From positions 3,162,001-3,226,000 of the forward strand of contig NZ_CP087131.1 of NCBI RefSeq assembly GCF_020911865.1: a stretch of DNA of 64,000 nucleotides, written 5' to 3'. How positions within the stretch are numbered: the stretch's first letter is position 1; every line of letters begins with the position of its first letter. Both the position numbers and the translations under genes were made by a program. The DNA comes from Chryseobacterium sp. C-71 (GTDB lineage: Bacteria; Bacteroidota; Bacteroidia; Flavobacteriales; Weeksellaceae). Positions 35,304-45,257 of the stretch are shown in pieces. The notes beneath the pieces were generated by a model. It saw only the letters and a program-made list of their open reading frames with translations. It had not been told where the DNA came from and made no database searches.

Positions 35304-36089
35304 ATGAAAAAACTTTTTTATTTTTTATTGATTTTAGGAATGATTTCTTGTAGTACAAATTCGGATGATTTGTTGGAGAATCAGGAAAGTTCAACAGATT
35401 TAGAACCCAATAAAGCATTTGTATTGTACATGGAGTTTCCCAATGCTGCAGCACTTATGAAGCCATCTTGGTATTATACCTTTAATTATGAAAATGGAAG
35501 GTTAATCAAAATGACGGGTAAATATGTAAAGTCAGGAAATATCTGGATGCAAGATAATTTTTATCCGGACTCATTTACTACCTTATCATATCATAGTAAT
35601 CAGATAGAAGTTAAACATTCAAATGACATTTATCCTACTATTGTATATACAATGGAAAATAATAAACCTAAAAAAGCAGAATTGTACGATCAATTTAATC
35701 AAGTAATTACTGTTAAAAATTATACCTACGAACCGGGGAAAATAAAAATATATTCTAAAACTTATACTTCCGAAACCTACTTTAGTTATTATTTTGACTC
35801 AAATAATAATCTAATCAAAAGTGAAAAACTAGAAAAATCCGGTGGGTTCGATATAACTCTAACTACGAAAACATATTCAAATTTTGATAATTCTAAGAAT
35901 CCGTTTAAAAAATTATATTTAGTAAATGATAATTTCTATGAGAAGAGCCTGTCAAATAATAATTATAGAAAAACAAATTATATAGTTCAGAACTTGCAGA
36001 ATCCTCAATTTTTGCCAGGAAATGGAAATGCAGAATGGACCTATCAATATGATTCCAACGGTCAGATAATACTTCATCACCCCTTATAA
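35304..36089 (+). CDS. Lipoprotein of unknown function
   Basis: A 261-residue lipoprotein with signal MKKLFYFLLILGMISC (Cys16), then an acidic linker rich in Ser, Asp and Glu. The mature part is Tyr/Asn-rich, with repeated segments that look like YD/RHS-type beta strands (YTFNYENGRLIKMTG, YYFDSNNNLIKSEK, YQYDSNGQII), each about 15 residues. This suggests a small beta-sheet protein related to RHS-like repeat lipoproteins of Bacteroidota. It has its own promoter and terminator, and is more AT-rich than its neighbours. No catalytic motif is visible. Confidence 0.7.
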   Translation: MKKLFYFLLILGMISCSTNSDDLLENQESSTDLEPNKAFVLYMEFPNAAALMKPSWYYTFNYENGRLIKMTGKYVKSGNIWMQDNFYPDSFTTLSYHSNQIEVKHSNDIYPTIVYTMENNKPKKAELYDQFNQVITVKNYTYEPGKIKIYSKTYTSETYFSYYFDSNNNLIKSEKLEKSGGFDITLTTKTYSNFDNSKNPFKKLYLVNDNFYEKSLSNNNYRKTNYIVQNLQNPQFLPGNGNAEWTYQYDSNGQIILHHPL

Positions 36090-36093
36090 GAAT

Positions 36094-36124
36094 AAAATCC
36101 GCAGAAATTTTCTGCGGATTTTTT
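36094..36124. terminator. Bidirectional terminator
   Basis: 14-bp perfect stem AAAATCCGCAGAAA with its complement around a single-base loop, and T run, between the converging lipoprotein and phosphatase/barrel genes. Confidence 0.88.
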
Positions 36125-36155
36125 TACGATAATTTGATAACAGGAAACGATATCA

Positions 36156-39100
36156 TTAAAAACTTAATCCCACACCACCGGAAATTCTTCCGCCATCTTC
36201 GCCAATGAAGTAATCTACTCGTGCAGAAAAAGTGTCAAGAAGGCTCATCCAGAATCCTGCACCGACTCCTTGATGCCATTTGTCGGATTGTTCACCATCT
36301 TTCCAAACTCTTCCCAAATCATAGCCGACTAAAATTCCCAAGTTCGTAGGAACGATATTGTTTTTTATTCTTCCGAAATTCCAGCGGATCTCAGAATTGT
36401 TGGCGAAATATGATTTTCCGGCAAATCTTTCATTTCGGTAAGCTCGCATTCCGTTGTTTCCGCCGATTGCAGCAGCCTGATAGAATTCAAAATTGTTATT
36501 GTTGATGATCATTGCGTTGCTTGAGTTGGCAAACACAAATTTCCCTCGTTTATCAATTCTGTGGAAGACATTTAACGTTCCATTGAAATTGGCGAAGTTT
36601 TGATTAAATTCTGAAATATTCGCTTTCCAACCTGCATTTAAAATCATTTCCAACCCTAAAGTCGGAAAGGCTTTATTGTCTAAATTTTTAAAACTAAACG
36701 TATAGTTTGCGCCCGCAAATTGTTGTCCGTTAAAAACTTCAGGATTAACATATTGAGAAACAGCTACAAAACGGTCATCATTGACTTCTACTTTAGCATG
36801 TTCAAAATTTAACTGAAATTGATGCTTCAGATTCAGCCAACTAGTTTTTGAAATAGAAGGCGCAAATTTAAACTGAGAAATACGCACTCTGTTGTAGTCT
36901 CTGTTGTCTTCATCAGCATTATTCAAAGTTTCATTTCCTAAACCGAAAAATGTTCTAGCGAAAAATGGAGTGGTATAAGTCGCATCAATTCCAGCATCCC
37001 AACCAGCGATTGCTTTTTTGAAAATTCCTTTGTAACCAACATTAAATCCGCCAGTTGCTGTATAAAAATTAGCGCTTAAACTATGTTTTTGGGTGAAAGG
37101 ATCACGGATGAAATTATTGACTGTATAATTAGCAACGATTCCCAAAATCACGCCGTCATCCGGATTGAAATTAGCCATCGGATATCCTGCAAAGAAATTA
37201 TACTTCGGATGCTTCCAATTGTAGGTGTTTACATCGTAATCGTTAGAGATATGTTTGGTCGCTGATCTTGCATTGTAGGTGTTTTTTTGAGATTTAAAAT
37301 CATAAATCTTCACCTTGCTTCCGTTTTCTACATTGTAGGTGTCATGATTGTAACCGCCAATTAAACGGATGTTGATTTTAGATTTTCCTTCTCCTGAAAC
37401 TTCATAAATATCATCTTCTTCCAAACCGTAGATCCAAAGTTCTTTGGTTTTGGTATCATCGTATTTCTTTTCAAAAACCAGTTCTTCGCCTTTGTTTTTG
37501 TCTAGCTGATACTGTTTAACTTCAACAGAATTTCCGGTTTTAGTAATCACAAATTTATCTTTATTAACTGTTCCTGTCAATGGAATTTTTTCCTGCAAAA
37601 CATCAAAATATCTTGTAGCATAATCTCCCAGTTTGCCTTTTCTCAGCTTCAGTTTTCTCTGAATGTCTGTAATGGTTTCGTCCTGAACTTCTTTAGGTAA
37701 ATTATCAAAAGCACTGTCAATATCATTGTCTGATAAATGTTCCTGAATGTATCTTGCCTGAGCTATCCAGTCTTCCTGATTTGCATTTTTTAAGAAAATT
37801 AAATCCATTGGATATGGCTCCATATTCATCCATCGTACGCTTTTGATGTCATCTTTAAACGTTTTCATGTGACGAATTGCAGGAATATTCATCAACAATT
37901 TAAAAGCAGCACCGTCATAGTTACTGAACGCCTGATCTCTGTCTCTTGGGATCGGTTTGTAAACTACTTTGTCGCCAACCTTATATTCTGCCCATTTCCA
38001 TTGATCTTCGTGTCTGTCCCAATCGCCAATCAGCATGTCAAAAATTCTTGCTCTGATGTAAAGATCCTGATCAACTGAATATTTACCGTCTTTTCGCATA
38101 TTTTTCAGAACATCAGAAGTCGAAAGAATGTCTGAAGCGTTGTTCAACGATTGCAAAGTTTTCGGATCTGAAGAAAATCGCTCTTCGATCATATACAGTT
38201 CGTCACCGTAATTTTGATTGTAACGTCCTAAAGATTTTTGTTTTGGAATGTAATATAATTCAGGATTGCTGTGAAAAATACCCAATTTGTCGATCATATT
38301 GTTAACTGCAAAACCTGTAAACGGATGATTCGTTGTATAAAAATCGAGCAAAAATCTTTCCGGAAAGGTATTGTTGAGTTCGCTTCCGAAACTGTTTTTC
38401 TTAAAAGCCTGAGCATTCAGAAAGCGGACTGCACTTTTCTTGATTCCGCGCATCACAAATTCCTGTCCGTCATTGGTTCTTAAACGTAAGCTGTTTGACT
38501 GGTTTCCGCCACCTTCTCTGACAGGAGAATATCCGGGATTCATGTCTGAAAGGTTTTTGGTTTTGGCTTCAATCGGAAGTGCGTAGTATTTTCTGTAATG
38601 ATTTCCCCAAAGCCAAGTGTAGAATTTTCCTGCTTTAGTCTGTCTTTCGGAGTAAATCGTAGATGTTACGGTTGCAGGTAAAGTATCCGGATAATTATTT
38701 TGAAACTCTTCTGGTTTTTTAAGGACTTCAATCTGAGTCAGCTTTTCAAGTTTATTATTTTTAGTCGAAAAATATTCAACATCTGAACTTAAATCTTTTC
38801 TGAGACTTAAAACCGCAAATCCGCTTCCGCCATAGGAGAAATCTGTTTTTTCAACAATCGTTGCCGGATCAGTTTTAGAACCCGCACCACTGATAATTTG
38901 TTTGATATTTTTGTTTTCATGATATTGAAGATTGTGATCATGCCCGGAAACCAGAATCACATTTTCTTTATCCTGAATAATGCTTTTAATTCTGTTGGCA
39001 AATTCGGCATAATGCGCATTGCTAATGTCTTCCATACTCGCTCCGGAAGAACTTCGCAAAACATTGATTAAACTCGCAACTCCGGGAACAGGAAGTTTCC

Positions 39101-39869
39101 CTTTAAAAGATGATAGATGAGATTTTGCAGAATTAAAACCCGCATGAACGCCCGAGCTGATGACAGGATGATGCACTGCCACAATGATTCTCTTATCCTG
39201 ATTTTTTGTAATTAAATCTTTAAACTCGGCATAAAAATCTGCTGTTGTCTTGATGTCACAGCCTTTATTGATTCCCGGATATTTGTCCCAATTGATAAGA
39301 GCCCATTCAGAATCTATAACGATTAGTTTGACGTCTTTGGTTAAATTGATATCGTCAATCGGACAAGAATTTTTAGGTAAAAAAGCTTTTTTATCATTCA
39401 GATAAGATTTTACAAATTCTTCCTGTGCTTTCAAGCCTTCCAAACCGTGATACCAATCATGATTTCCGGGAATAACTAACGTTTTCCCTTTGAAATTTTT
39501 AGTAATTGCTAATTGGTTTTCAAGTTTCTGTTTTGCTAAAGGATGGCCTTTGTCACTTTCTTTTGGCATTCCCAACGGATAAATATTATCTCCTAAGAAA
39601 AGCAGCATTGAATTTTTATCGGCTGAATCTAATTTATTTTTAATGAAATTTAAAGTCTGTTGCGCTTGCGGTTCGTCTGCGTTTCCGGCATCGCCAACAA
39701 GGAAGATTTTAAAATCATTTTCGGTTTTTATCTCAGAATTTTGTATTTCATGCAAGTTTTTTCCTTTTTGTACGTTATAGGTTGCACACGAAAACAGAAA
39801 TCCGGAAAGAAGGATGGTTCTCGCACTCGCCGAGAATATTTTTCGATTAAATTTAAAGGATAAATTCAT
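36156..39869 (-). CDS. Metallophosphatase, kinase-like and BamA-type barrel fusion
   Basis: A 1237-residue outer-membrane protein. A lipoprotein-like signal ends FLFSC (Cys28). Residues about 52-360 form a calcineurin-like phosphoesterase with all metal motifs: FLVGDAG (Asp60), FLGDNIY, IPGNHDW, VAVHHP and VSGHDHN. Residues about 420-720 are unassigned but carry LRLRTNDGQEFVMRGIKK, GDWDRHEDQW (616-624) and PRDRDQAF (641-648), which recall the Lys, DRH and DxD motifs of CotH/FAM20-like atypical kinases. From about 885 a BamA/surface-antigen-type beta-barrel runs to the C-terminal Phe (SGGVGLSF). It is divergent from the HD/DUF5706 gene with 26 bp between starts. The phosphatase half is firm, the kinase-like part tentative. 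Confidence 0.82.
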   Translation of the reverse strand: MNLSFKFNRKIFSASARTILLSGFLFSCATYNVQKGKNLHEIQNSEIKTENDFKIFLVGDAGNADEPQAQQTLNFIKNKLDSADKNSMLLFLGDNIYPLGMPKESDKGHPLAKQKLENQLAITKNFKGKTLVIPGNHDWYHGLEGLKAQEEFVKSYLNDKKAFLPKNSCPIDDINLTKDVKLIVIDSEWALINWDKYPGINKGCDIKTTADFYAEFKDLITKNQDKRIIVAVHHPVISSGVHAGFNSAKSHLSSFKGKLPVPGVASLINVLRSSSGASMEDISNAHYAEFANRIKSIIQDKENVILVSGHDHNLQYHENKNIKQIISGAGSKTDPATIVEKTDFSYGGSGFAVLSLRKDLSSDVEYFSTKNNKLEKLTQIEVLKKPEEFQNNYPDTLPATVTSTIYSERQTKAGKFYTWLWGNHYRKYYALPIEAKTKNLSDMNPGYSPVREGGGNQSNSLRLRTNDGQEFVMRGIKKSAVRFLNAQAFKKNSFGSELNNTFPERFLLDFYTTNHPFTGFAVNNMIDKLGIFHSNPELYYIPKQKSLGRYNQNYGDELYMIEERFSSDPKTLQSLNNASDILSTSDVLKNMRKDGKYSVDQDLYIRARIFDMLIGDWDRHEDQWKWAEYKVGDKVVYKPIPRDRDQAFSNYDGAAFKLLMNIPAIRHMKTFKDDIKSVRWMNMEPYPMDLIFLKNANQEDWIAQARYIQEHLSDNDIDSAFDNLPKEVQDETITDIQRKLKLRKGKLGDYATRYFDVLQEKIPLTGTVNKDKFVITKTGNSVEVKQYQLDKNKGEELVFEKKYDDTKTKELWIYGLEEDDIYEVSGEGKSKINIRLIGGYNHDTYNVENGSKVKIYDFKSQKNTYNARSATKHISNDYDVNTYNWKHPKYNFFAGYPMANFNPDDGVILGIVANYTVNNFIRDPFTQKHSLSANFYTATGGFNVGYKGIFKKAIAGWDAGIDATYTTPFFARTFFGLGNETLNNADEDNRDYNRVRISQFKFAPSISKTSWLNLKHQFQLNFEHAKVEVNDDRFVAVSQYVNPEVFNGQQFAGANYTFSFKNLDNKAFPTLGLEMILNAGWKANISEFNQNFANFNGTLNVFHRIDKRGKFVFANSSNAMIINNNNFEFYQAAAIGGNNGMRAYRNERFAGKSYFANNSEIRWNFGRIKNNIVPTNLGILVGYDLGRVWKDGEQSDKWHQGVGAGFWMSLLDTFSARVDYFIGEDGGRISGGVGLSF

Positions 39870-39895
39870 ACATTTACATTAAGAAAAATTCAGAA

Positions 39896-41068
39896 ATGAG
39901 CGTTTTAAACAAAGCCAAAGATTATGTTGAAAACTTATTCAAAGATAAGTTATCTTCTGTATATTTTTATCATAATTTTATTCATACCACATACGCTGTC
40001 AACAAAGCTGAAGAGATCATCAGTCACTCTGAAGTTTCTGAGTCAGACAGAGAAAAAGTATTATTGGCACTTTGGTTTCACGACGTAGGTTTTACAGGTT
40101 GTGACGCTGAAGGTCATGAAAAGAAAGGTGTAGAAATTGTTACAGAGTTCCTTCTTCATGAGAACGCTTCACGAGAATATATTGATGAAGTTTCTAAACT
40201 GATTTTAGCTACCGAAAAATATCATCAGCCACAAAATTTTCTCGAGCAAATCATGAAAGATGCAGATTTTAGCCATTTTGCGAGTCCGTTTTATAATGAT
40301 TCTGCTGAGGCTTTGCGTAAAGAATGGGAACTGACCGGCGGAATGTGTTTTTCTAATGATGAATGGAACGTGATGAATGTAGATTTTCTGAAAAACAAGC
40401 ACAAATATTTTACCGATTACGCCAAAGAAAACTGGGAACCGCTGAAACTGAAAAATGTAAAAAAATTGGAAAAGAAAATTGATAAAGAAGAAAAACCAAA
40501 AAAAGAAAATTCAGATTCAAAAAAAGAAAAAGACCCAAAATCTGACAGAAGTGTAGATACTCTTTTCAGAGTGACTTTGAATAATCATACGAGATTGAGT
40601 GATATTGCAGACAGCAAGGCAAATATTTTGCTTTCGGTTAATGCGATTATCATTTCGGTTTGTTTGTCTGTTTTGGTTCCGAAATTAGATACTCCGAAGA
40701 ATGCACATTTGATTATCCCAACTTTTTTTCTATTGATTTCGAGTGTTCTGACGATCATTTTTGCCATTCTTTCTACAAAACCGAATGTTACGAAAACTAC
40801 TTTTACCAATCAGGATATCGAAGACCGAAAAGTGAATCTTTTATTCTTCGGGAATTTTCATCAGATGAAATTTGACCATTATCTGAGTTCAATGCATGAT
40901 CTCATCAAGGACAGAGACTATATTTACGATTCTATGGTGAAAGATTTGTATTTCCTTGGGAAAGTTTTAGACAGAAAATATAAACTACTTTCTATCACCT
41001 ACACCATTTTTATGGCAGGAATTATCTCTTCGGTACTTGCTTTTGCGTATGCTTTTCTCAGTTTGTAA
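39896..41068 (+). CDS. HD hydrolase fused to a Pycsar-effector transmembrane domain (DUF5706)
   Basis: A 390-residue protein. Residues about 1-180 form an HD-domain phosphohydrolase: YHNFIHT (first metal His) and LWFHDVGFTG (His-Asp), then MKDADFSHF (later Asp). A very basic/acidic linker of Lys, Glu and Asp fills about 185-220. The C-terminal part (about 225-390) has RLSDIADSKANILLSVNAIIIS, two paired hydrophobic helices and a last helix at the end, the layout of the PycTM/DUF5706 effector. Those effectors in Pycsar defence disrupt membranes on binding cCMP or cUMP. No cyclase gene adjoins, so this may be a chromosomal nucleotide-signalling protein instead of a defence module. Confidence 0.85.
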   Translation: MSVLNKAKDYVENLFKDKLSSVYFYHNFIHTTYAVNKAEEIISHSEVSESDREKVLLALWFHDVGFTGCDAEGHEKKGVEIVTEFLLHENASREYIDEVSKLILATEKYHQPQNFLEQIMKDADFSHFASPFYNDSAEALRKEWELTGGMCFSNDEWNVMNVDFLKNKHKYFTDYAKENWEPLKLKNVKKLEKKIDKEEKPKKENSDSKKEKDPKSDRSVDTLFRVTLNNHTRLSDIADSKANILLSVNAIIISVCLSVLVPKLDTPKNAHLIIPTFFLLISSVLTIIFAILSTKPNVTKTTFTNQDIEDRKVNLLFFGNFHQMKFDHYLSSMHDLIKDRDYIYDSMVKDLYFLGKVLDRKYKLLSITYTIFMAGIISSVLAFAYAFLSL

Positions 41069-41144
41069 TTAATAGAGAATTCTAAATTTGGGTATATTTA
41101 AAGAAGGAACTTTCTTGATCGAAAGAAGTAACAAATAATTTAGA

Positions 41145-43448
41145 TCATACAAAAGAAACCCTTAAAGCCAACAATCCCGTAATTCCCTGAAGATCCTCAA
41201 CTTTTAAGAATTCAACATCCGCTTTCAGAACATTTAGTTTTTGAAGCCTGTTGATGTATTGAAGATATTCACGTTGATTTTCCATTCCGAAATAAACAAT
41301 CGTGATTTTTCCCGGGCGGGTTAACCTCTCAGTAGAATCTTTAACGTGAGCTTTTTCAAGTCTTTTCTTAATGATTTCAAAATTAGAGTTAAAAGCACCG
41401 TCAACGTCAAAACGTTTCTCATCCATTCGGAAACGGATGTCTATTTTTTCATTATAAACAAAAATAAGCGAAGCAATATCCAAAGAAATTGGAAGGTCTT
41501 TTTTGAATAGATGAAACTCATGTTCCATCGTGCAGATTGTTTCCAGCTGCCAATATCTCAGTTCGTGAACGACTTTTGTAGAATAGGCTAGTTCGGGAGC
41601 GATATTGGGACCGATGTAAAGATTATGCTCGACACCATCAGATTTAAACCTCTCAAAATAGTGCGGGAAAATTTCCTGTGCAATCACTTGTTTTTGATCC
41701 AGAATATCGGCTAATTTACGGTTTAGAAGTGTGATAGAATCATCTAAATTTTTACGGTTGGCATAAAACAAATCGTTCTGAGTAAAAACCTGACTAAAAT
41801 AATTTTTGATTTTATCTTTAATATTTTCATCGCTTTTTATCTCAAGCTGACCTTGTAAATAAGGGTGAATCTCTTCCCGTAAAATTCTCTGAAAAAGTTG
41901 CTCTGTATCTGCTTTTATTTCATTGTTTAATTCATTTTCAAAAATTTCTAAAGCCAATAAAAACTTTTCAGAGTCTGAAGAATTGAGCAAAGTTATCACT
42001 TCATGAAGTCCGTCAATTTGCTGATTCAGATCTTCAAGCATCAGATTAAAACGTTTGTCTGACGAAGAGCGGATGTCTGAAAAACTGAATAAAGGGGTAA
42101 GATTTTTAAACGAAATCTCCTTTAAAGTATATATTTTTTTAGATAAATAAGCAGTAAAATACCGTTCAGCTTCATTTCTGAATTTCCAGATTACGCTGTC
42201 GTGAATCGTGGTGTATTCTCGCTGAATGATGGCTTCGATCTGATTATTTCTCTCGTAAGAAAATCTGCTCAAAGAGAAAATAATCATGTCTGCAACGAAC
42301 TCGAGTTTTTTCAGTTTTAAACCATTCAAACTGTTAGCAATAGGTGAAGTAAACTCCATGATAGCCAGCAGTTCACCATCTTTCATAATCGGAATGACCA
42401 TAAAGCTGTTGATCTGGTGATTTTTCAAAATATTAAATGAAGGTAATTTTTTGATTTCTTCATCTATTTTATCAACATCAGAAATTACAACGGGCTTTGA
42501 GTTGTACGTGATGTTTTCAAAGGCAGTTTTGCGAACCTCTTCGTCAAATGTGTTTAACCAAAAATCTAAGAGATAATTGGTAAAAACGCTGTCATAGATT
42601 GGCAGTTTTTCGAGCCTTTTATTTTTATTGTTAAAAAGCATCAGCCCAAAATTGAGTTCGGCAACATCAAAATAGGATTTGAAAATTTCTTTCAGATTTT
42701 CGTCTGGTGAAGGGTTTTCAAGATCAATTTTGATAAGCGTAGATTTCAGATCAGACAAAGCAACTTCAGCAGTACAGTCTACGAGTGAAATGATGCTGAA
42801 TCCGTTTAAAATCCAGGATTCTGATGGGAAATGTTTTTTCCAAAGATGAATATCATCCAGATTTTCAAGCAGCATATCCAAAACATCATCAGTGGGAATT
42901 TTTGTGCCTTCTGCGGGATAAACGTAGCTGAAATCTGAGTTGACAGTGATTTTATAATGCTTAATAATTCCCTGTTTGTCGGGAATGTCATAATAAAAAG
43001 GGATATTAGTTTTAATATCTTTTTTAAGGTAGGTCTGCAGAATAAGACAGCAACAAAAAACGTAGTATTCATCATCACTGATGTCTCTGAATTCTATTTC
43101 AAAATCTTTTCCGGCATCATTCAGAATATTCTGAAATCTCTCGGTATAATTGAATGTAAGATTCGTTAAAGGAATTCCGGCGGCTTTAATTTCATTTTTC
43201 GTCAAACCTGTCGGAAAGAGATCAGCCAGTAAAAGTCTTATGAGGTCTTTATGTTTTTCAAACACCGCAAGATCTTGAAAACCATCCCGCAATTCCTTGA
43301 AATTCTTTGTTTTTTCAATCAAAGATTCTGCGTAATTGGCACGATACTCCAATCGGTCGTTATATCTGATATGCTCAAGCACATCCAAATATTTTTTGAA
43401 CGATATAAAAACCTGAAACGGACTTTCTTTCTTGTAAAGATTTGCCAA
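41145..43448 (-). CDS. Large GAF-domain protein of unknown function
   Basis: A 767-residue soluble protein without signal peptide. A GAF-like sensor domain lies at about residues 250-400, with NHQINSFMVIPIMKDGELLAIMEFTSP read in parts; the remainder is unrecognised and largely helical (about 400-580) with a C-terminal alpha/beta part ending GLLALRVSF. No kinase, cyclase or HTH domain is visible. It converges with the HD/DUF5706 gene and stands between it and lnt; it has no close neighbour on its own strand. It may sense a small ligand. Confidence 0.6.
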   Translation of the reverse strand: MANLYKKESPFQVFISFKKYLDVLEHIRYNDRLEYRANYAESLIEKTKNFKELRDGFQDLAVFEKHKDLIRLLLADLFPTGLTKNEIKAAGIPLTNLTFNYTERFQNILNDAGKDFEIEFRDISDDEYYVFCCCLILQTYLKKDIKTNIPFYYDIPDKQGIIKHYKITVNSDFSYVYPAEGTKIPTDDVLDMLLENLDDIHLWKKHFPSESWILNGFSIISLVDCTAEVALSDLKSTLIKIDLENPSPDENLKEIFKSYFDVAELNFGLMLFNNKNKRLEKLPIYDSVFTNYLLDFWLNTFDEEVRKTAFENITYNSKPVVISDVDKIDEEIKKLPSFNILKNHQINSFMVIPIMKDGELLAIMEFTSPIANSLNGLKLKKLEFVADMIIFSLSRFSYERNNQIEAIIQREYTTIHDSVIWKFRNEAERYFTAYLSKKIYTLKEISFKNLTPLFSFSDIRSSSDKRFNLMLEDLNQQIDGLHEVITLLNSSDSEKFLLALEIFENELNNEIKADTEQLFQRILREEIHPYLQGQLEIKSDENIKDKIKNYFSQVFTQNDLFYANRKNLDDSITLLNRKLADILDQKQVIAQEIFPHYFERFKSDGVEHNLYIGPNIAPELAYSTKVVHELRYWQLETICTMEHEFHLFKKDLPISLDIASLIFVYNEKIDIRFRMDEKRFDVDGAFNSNFEIIKKRLEKAHVKDSTERLTRPGKITIVYFGMENQREYLQYINRLQKLNVLKADVEFLKVEDLQGITGLLALRVSFV

Positions 43449-43564
43449 AATGTGAAAAAATTGTGAAGGTAAAGGTATGAAAAAGGTCTTTTAAAAGGTG
43501 AATTCGCAGGAGTGAATTATCAATTAAAATTAATTTATTTCACTGGTTGAGAGTTCAAAAAAAT

Positions 43565-45205
43565 CTAAGCTTTCTTTTTTTCTAATTTCTTCTGAAACCG
43601 TTTAATTAAAAAGTAAAATAAAAGAAATCCTAAAGAAAACAAGGAAAATCTGCTCAAAAGATCTCCAGCTTTTACATAGAATGTCTCGTTGTCATAAAGA
43701 TTCACCTTAGCAAATAATGCGGTTTGGTCACCATAAAAAGTATCTTCCAGAATTTCACCTTTTGCATTGATATGTGCGGAAATTCCGCTGTTTGCAGATC
43801 TTGCGATTTCTCTTCTCGTCTCAATCGCTCTCAGTTTTGCATAAGATAAAAGCTGTTTGTGACCTTCTGTAACGCCCCACCATGAATCGTTAGTGACGAT
43901 TGCTAAAAAGTTGGCTCCTTTTTTTACATAGTCAGTTACAAATTCGCCATAAATACTTTCATAACAGATAATCGGGGCGATTTTTCCTTTGTTGAAAGGA
44001 TTTGAAAAAGCAACTCGTTCTTCATCTATTCCTAGAGATGCTACAGTTCCGCCAAGATCAATCATCGCATCGCCTAAAAGCGGTTTTAAAACACTCATAT
44101 AAGGGAATATTTCAACACCGGGAACCAGTTTTCCTTTATGGTAGACCTCTACTTTTTGATTGGGAATAATCTGTACTGCAGAATTGTAGCTTTCAACCCA
44201 TAGCTGAGGATTCAGCTGATAGGCTTCTTTAGGTAAATTTTTATCACTTTTATAAAATCGATGCGATGAAATTCCGGTGGTGAATACCGAACCAGGATGT
44301 TTTGCCAGAAAACCTTTAACGTCATTCAGAAGTACGCTTTTTTCAAATGCGGTTTCAGAAATAGAGCCTCTTCCCGGGATTGCAGTTTCTGGAGCAATGT
44401 AATAATCTATTTTTCTTTTGGTGTTTTGCTCGGCAAGGGCAAGAAGTTCTTTGACGATAGTAACGCTGTCTTTGGAATATTTTTCTGCATACGGATCAAG
44501 TGCGGGCTGCAGCATCAAAACGTTGACCTGGCCAATTGGTTTTTCATCAAAATTATTAAATTTAACCAAAGAGATAATCATCGGAAGAATGATCAGTAAA
44601 GCAACAATGGATGAATTTCTTATTAAATCTTTTCTTTTTCGTCCAGCTTCAAAAACTCTTATGGTGTAAAATATCAGAACATTAATTAATAAAATCCAGA
44701 AGCTGCCACCGGTTGCACCTAAAGTGTCGTACCATTGAACTAGTTCAGGATAATCTGAAAAAACATTTCCTAAATTCAGCCAGGGCCATGTGAGCTCCCA
44801 GTTCATGTGGAATTTTTCAAAACTCATCCAGATTGCTACGAAAAATGCCAATCCCCAATAACTCCCTTGAGCATTTTTGTACCAATGATAACATTGAAAG
44901 ACCAAAGAATATAAAAACGAATTGGCTAAAATAGGAATCAGAACAGCCATCATCGAGTGGCTTCCGTCGGGGTTTTTAGAACCATATAACCAGCCTGTGG
45001 TGACAATATTCCAAATGATAAAACATAAGTAGGAAAGCCCGAAAACTACCCAGCTTTTTCTGTTGAAATTGGAAAATTTAGAAACCCCATGTTCCATCAT
45101 CAAAAGTGGAACGAGGGCAAAAAATATAAAAAACGGAATTCCGTATGTAGGCCAGGAGATGGACAAAAGCATCGCTGAAATGAGCGTAAGTAGAACGTAT
45201 TTCAT
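43565..45205 (-). CDS. lnt: Apolipoprotein N-acyltransferase
   Basis: Adds the third acyl chain to lipoproteins in the inner membrane, so that they can be sorted to the outer membrane. It is 546 residues long, with about six N-terminal membrane helices, a nitrilase-type catalytic domain and a last C-terminal helix. The catalytic triad is visible: Glu in YYIAPETAIPG, Lys in YHKGKLVPGVE and Cys in PIICYESIYGE. A -7 element TAAATTTG lies at 45230-45223. The window's several lipoproteins are presumably among its substrates. Confidence 0.95.
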   Translation of the reverse strand: MKYVLLTLISAMLLSISWPTYGIPFFIFFALVPLLMMEHGVSKFSNFNRKSWVVFGLSYLCFIIWNIVTTGWLYGSKNPDGSHSMMAVLIPILANSFLYSLVFQCYHWYKNAQGSYWGLAFFVAIWMSFEKFHMNWELTWPWLNLGNVFSDYPELVQWYDTLGATGGSFWILLINVLIFYTIRVFEAGRKRKDLIRNSSIVALLIILPMIISLVKFNNFDEKPIGQVNVLMLQPALDPYAEKYSKDSVTIVKELLALAEQNTKRKIDYYIAPETAIPGRGSISETAFEKSVLLNDVKGFLAKHPGSVFTTGISSHRFYKSDKNLPKEAYQLNPQLWVESYNSAVQIIPNQKVEVYHKGKLVPGVEIFPYMSVLKPLLGDAMIDLGGTVASLGIDEERVAFSNPFNKGKIAPIICYESIYGEFVTDYVKKGANFLAIVTNDSWWGVTEGHKQLLSYAKLRAIETRREIARSANSGISAHINAKGEILEDTFYGDQTALFAKVNLYDNETFYVKAGDLLSRFSLFSLGFLLFYFLIKRFQKKLEKKKA

Positions 45206-45257
45206 TAAATTATTTTAACACACAAATTTAATGCTTTTGAAATGAATAACTTTGCAA

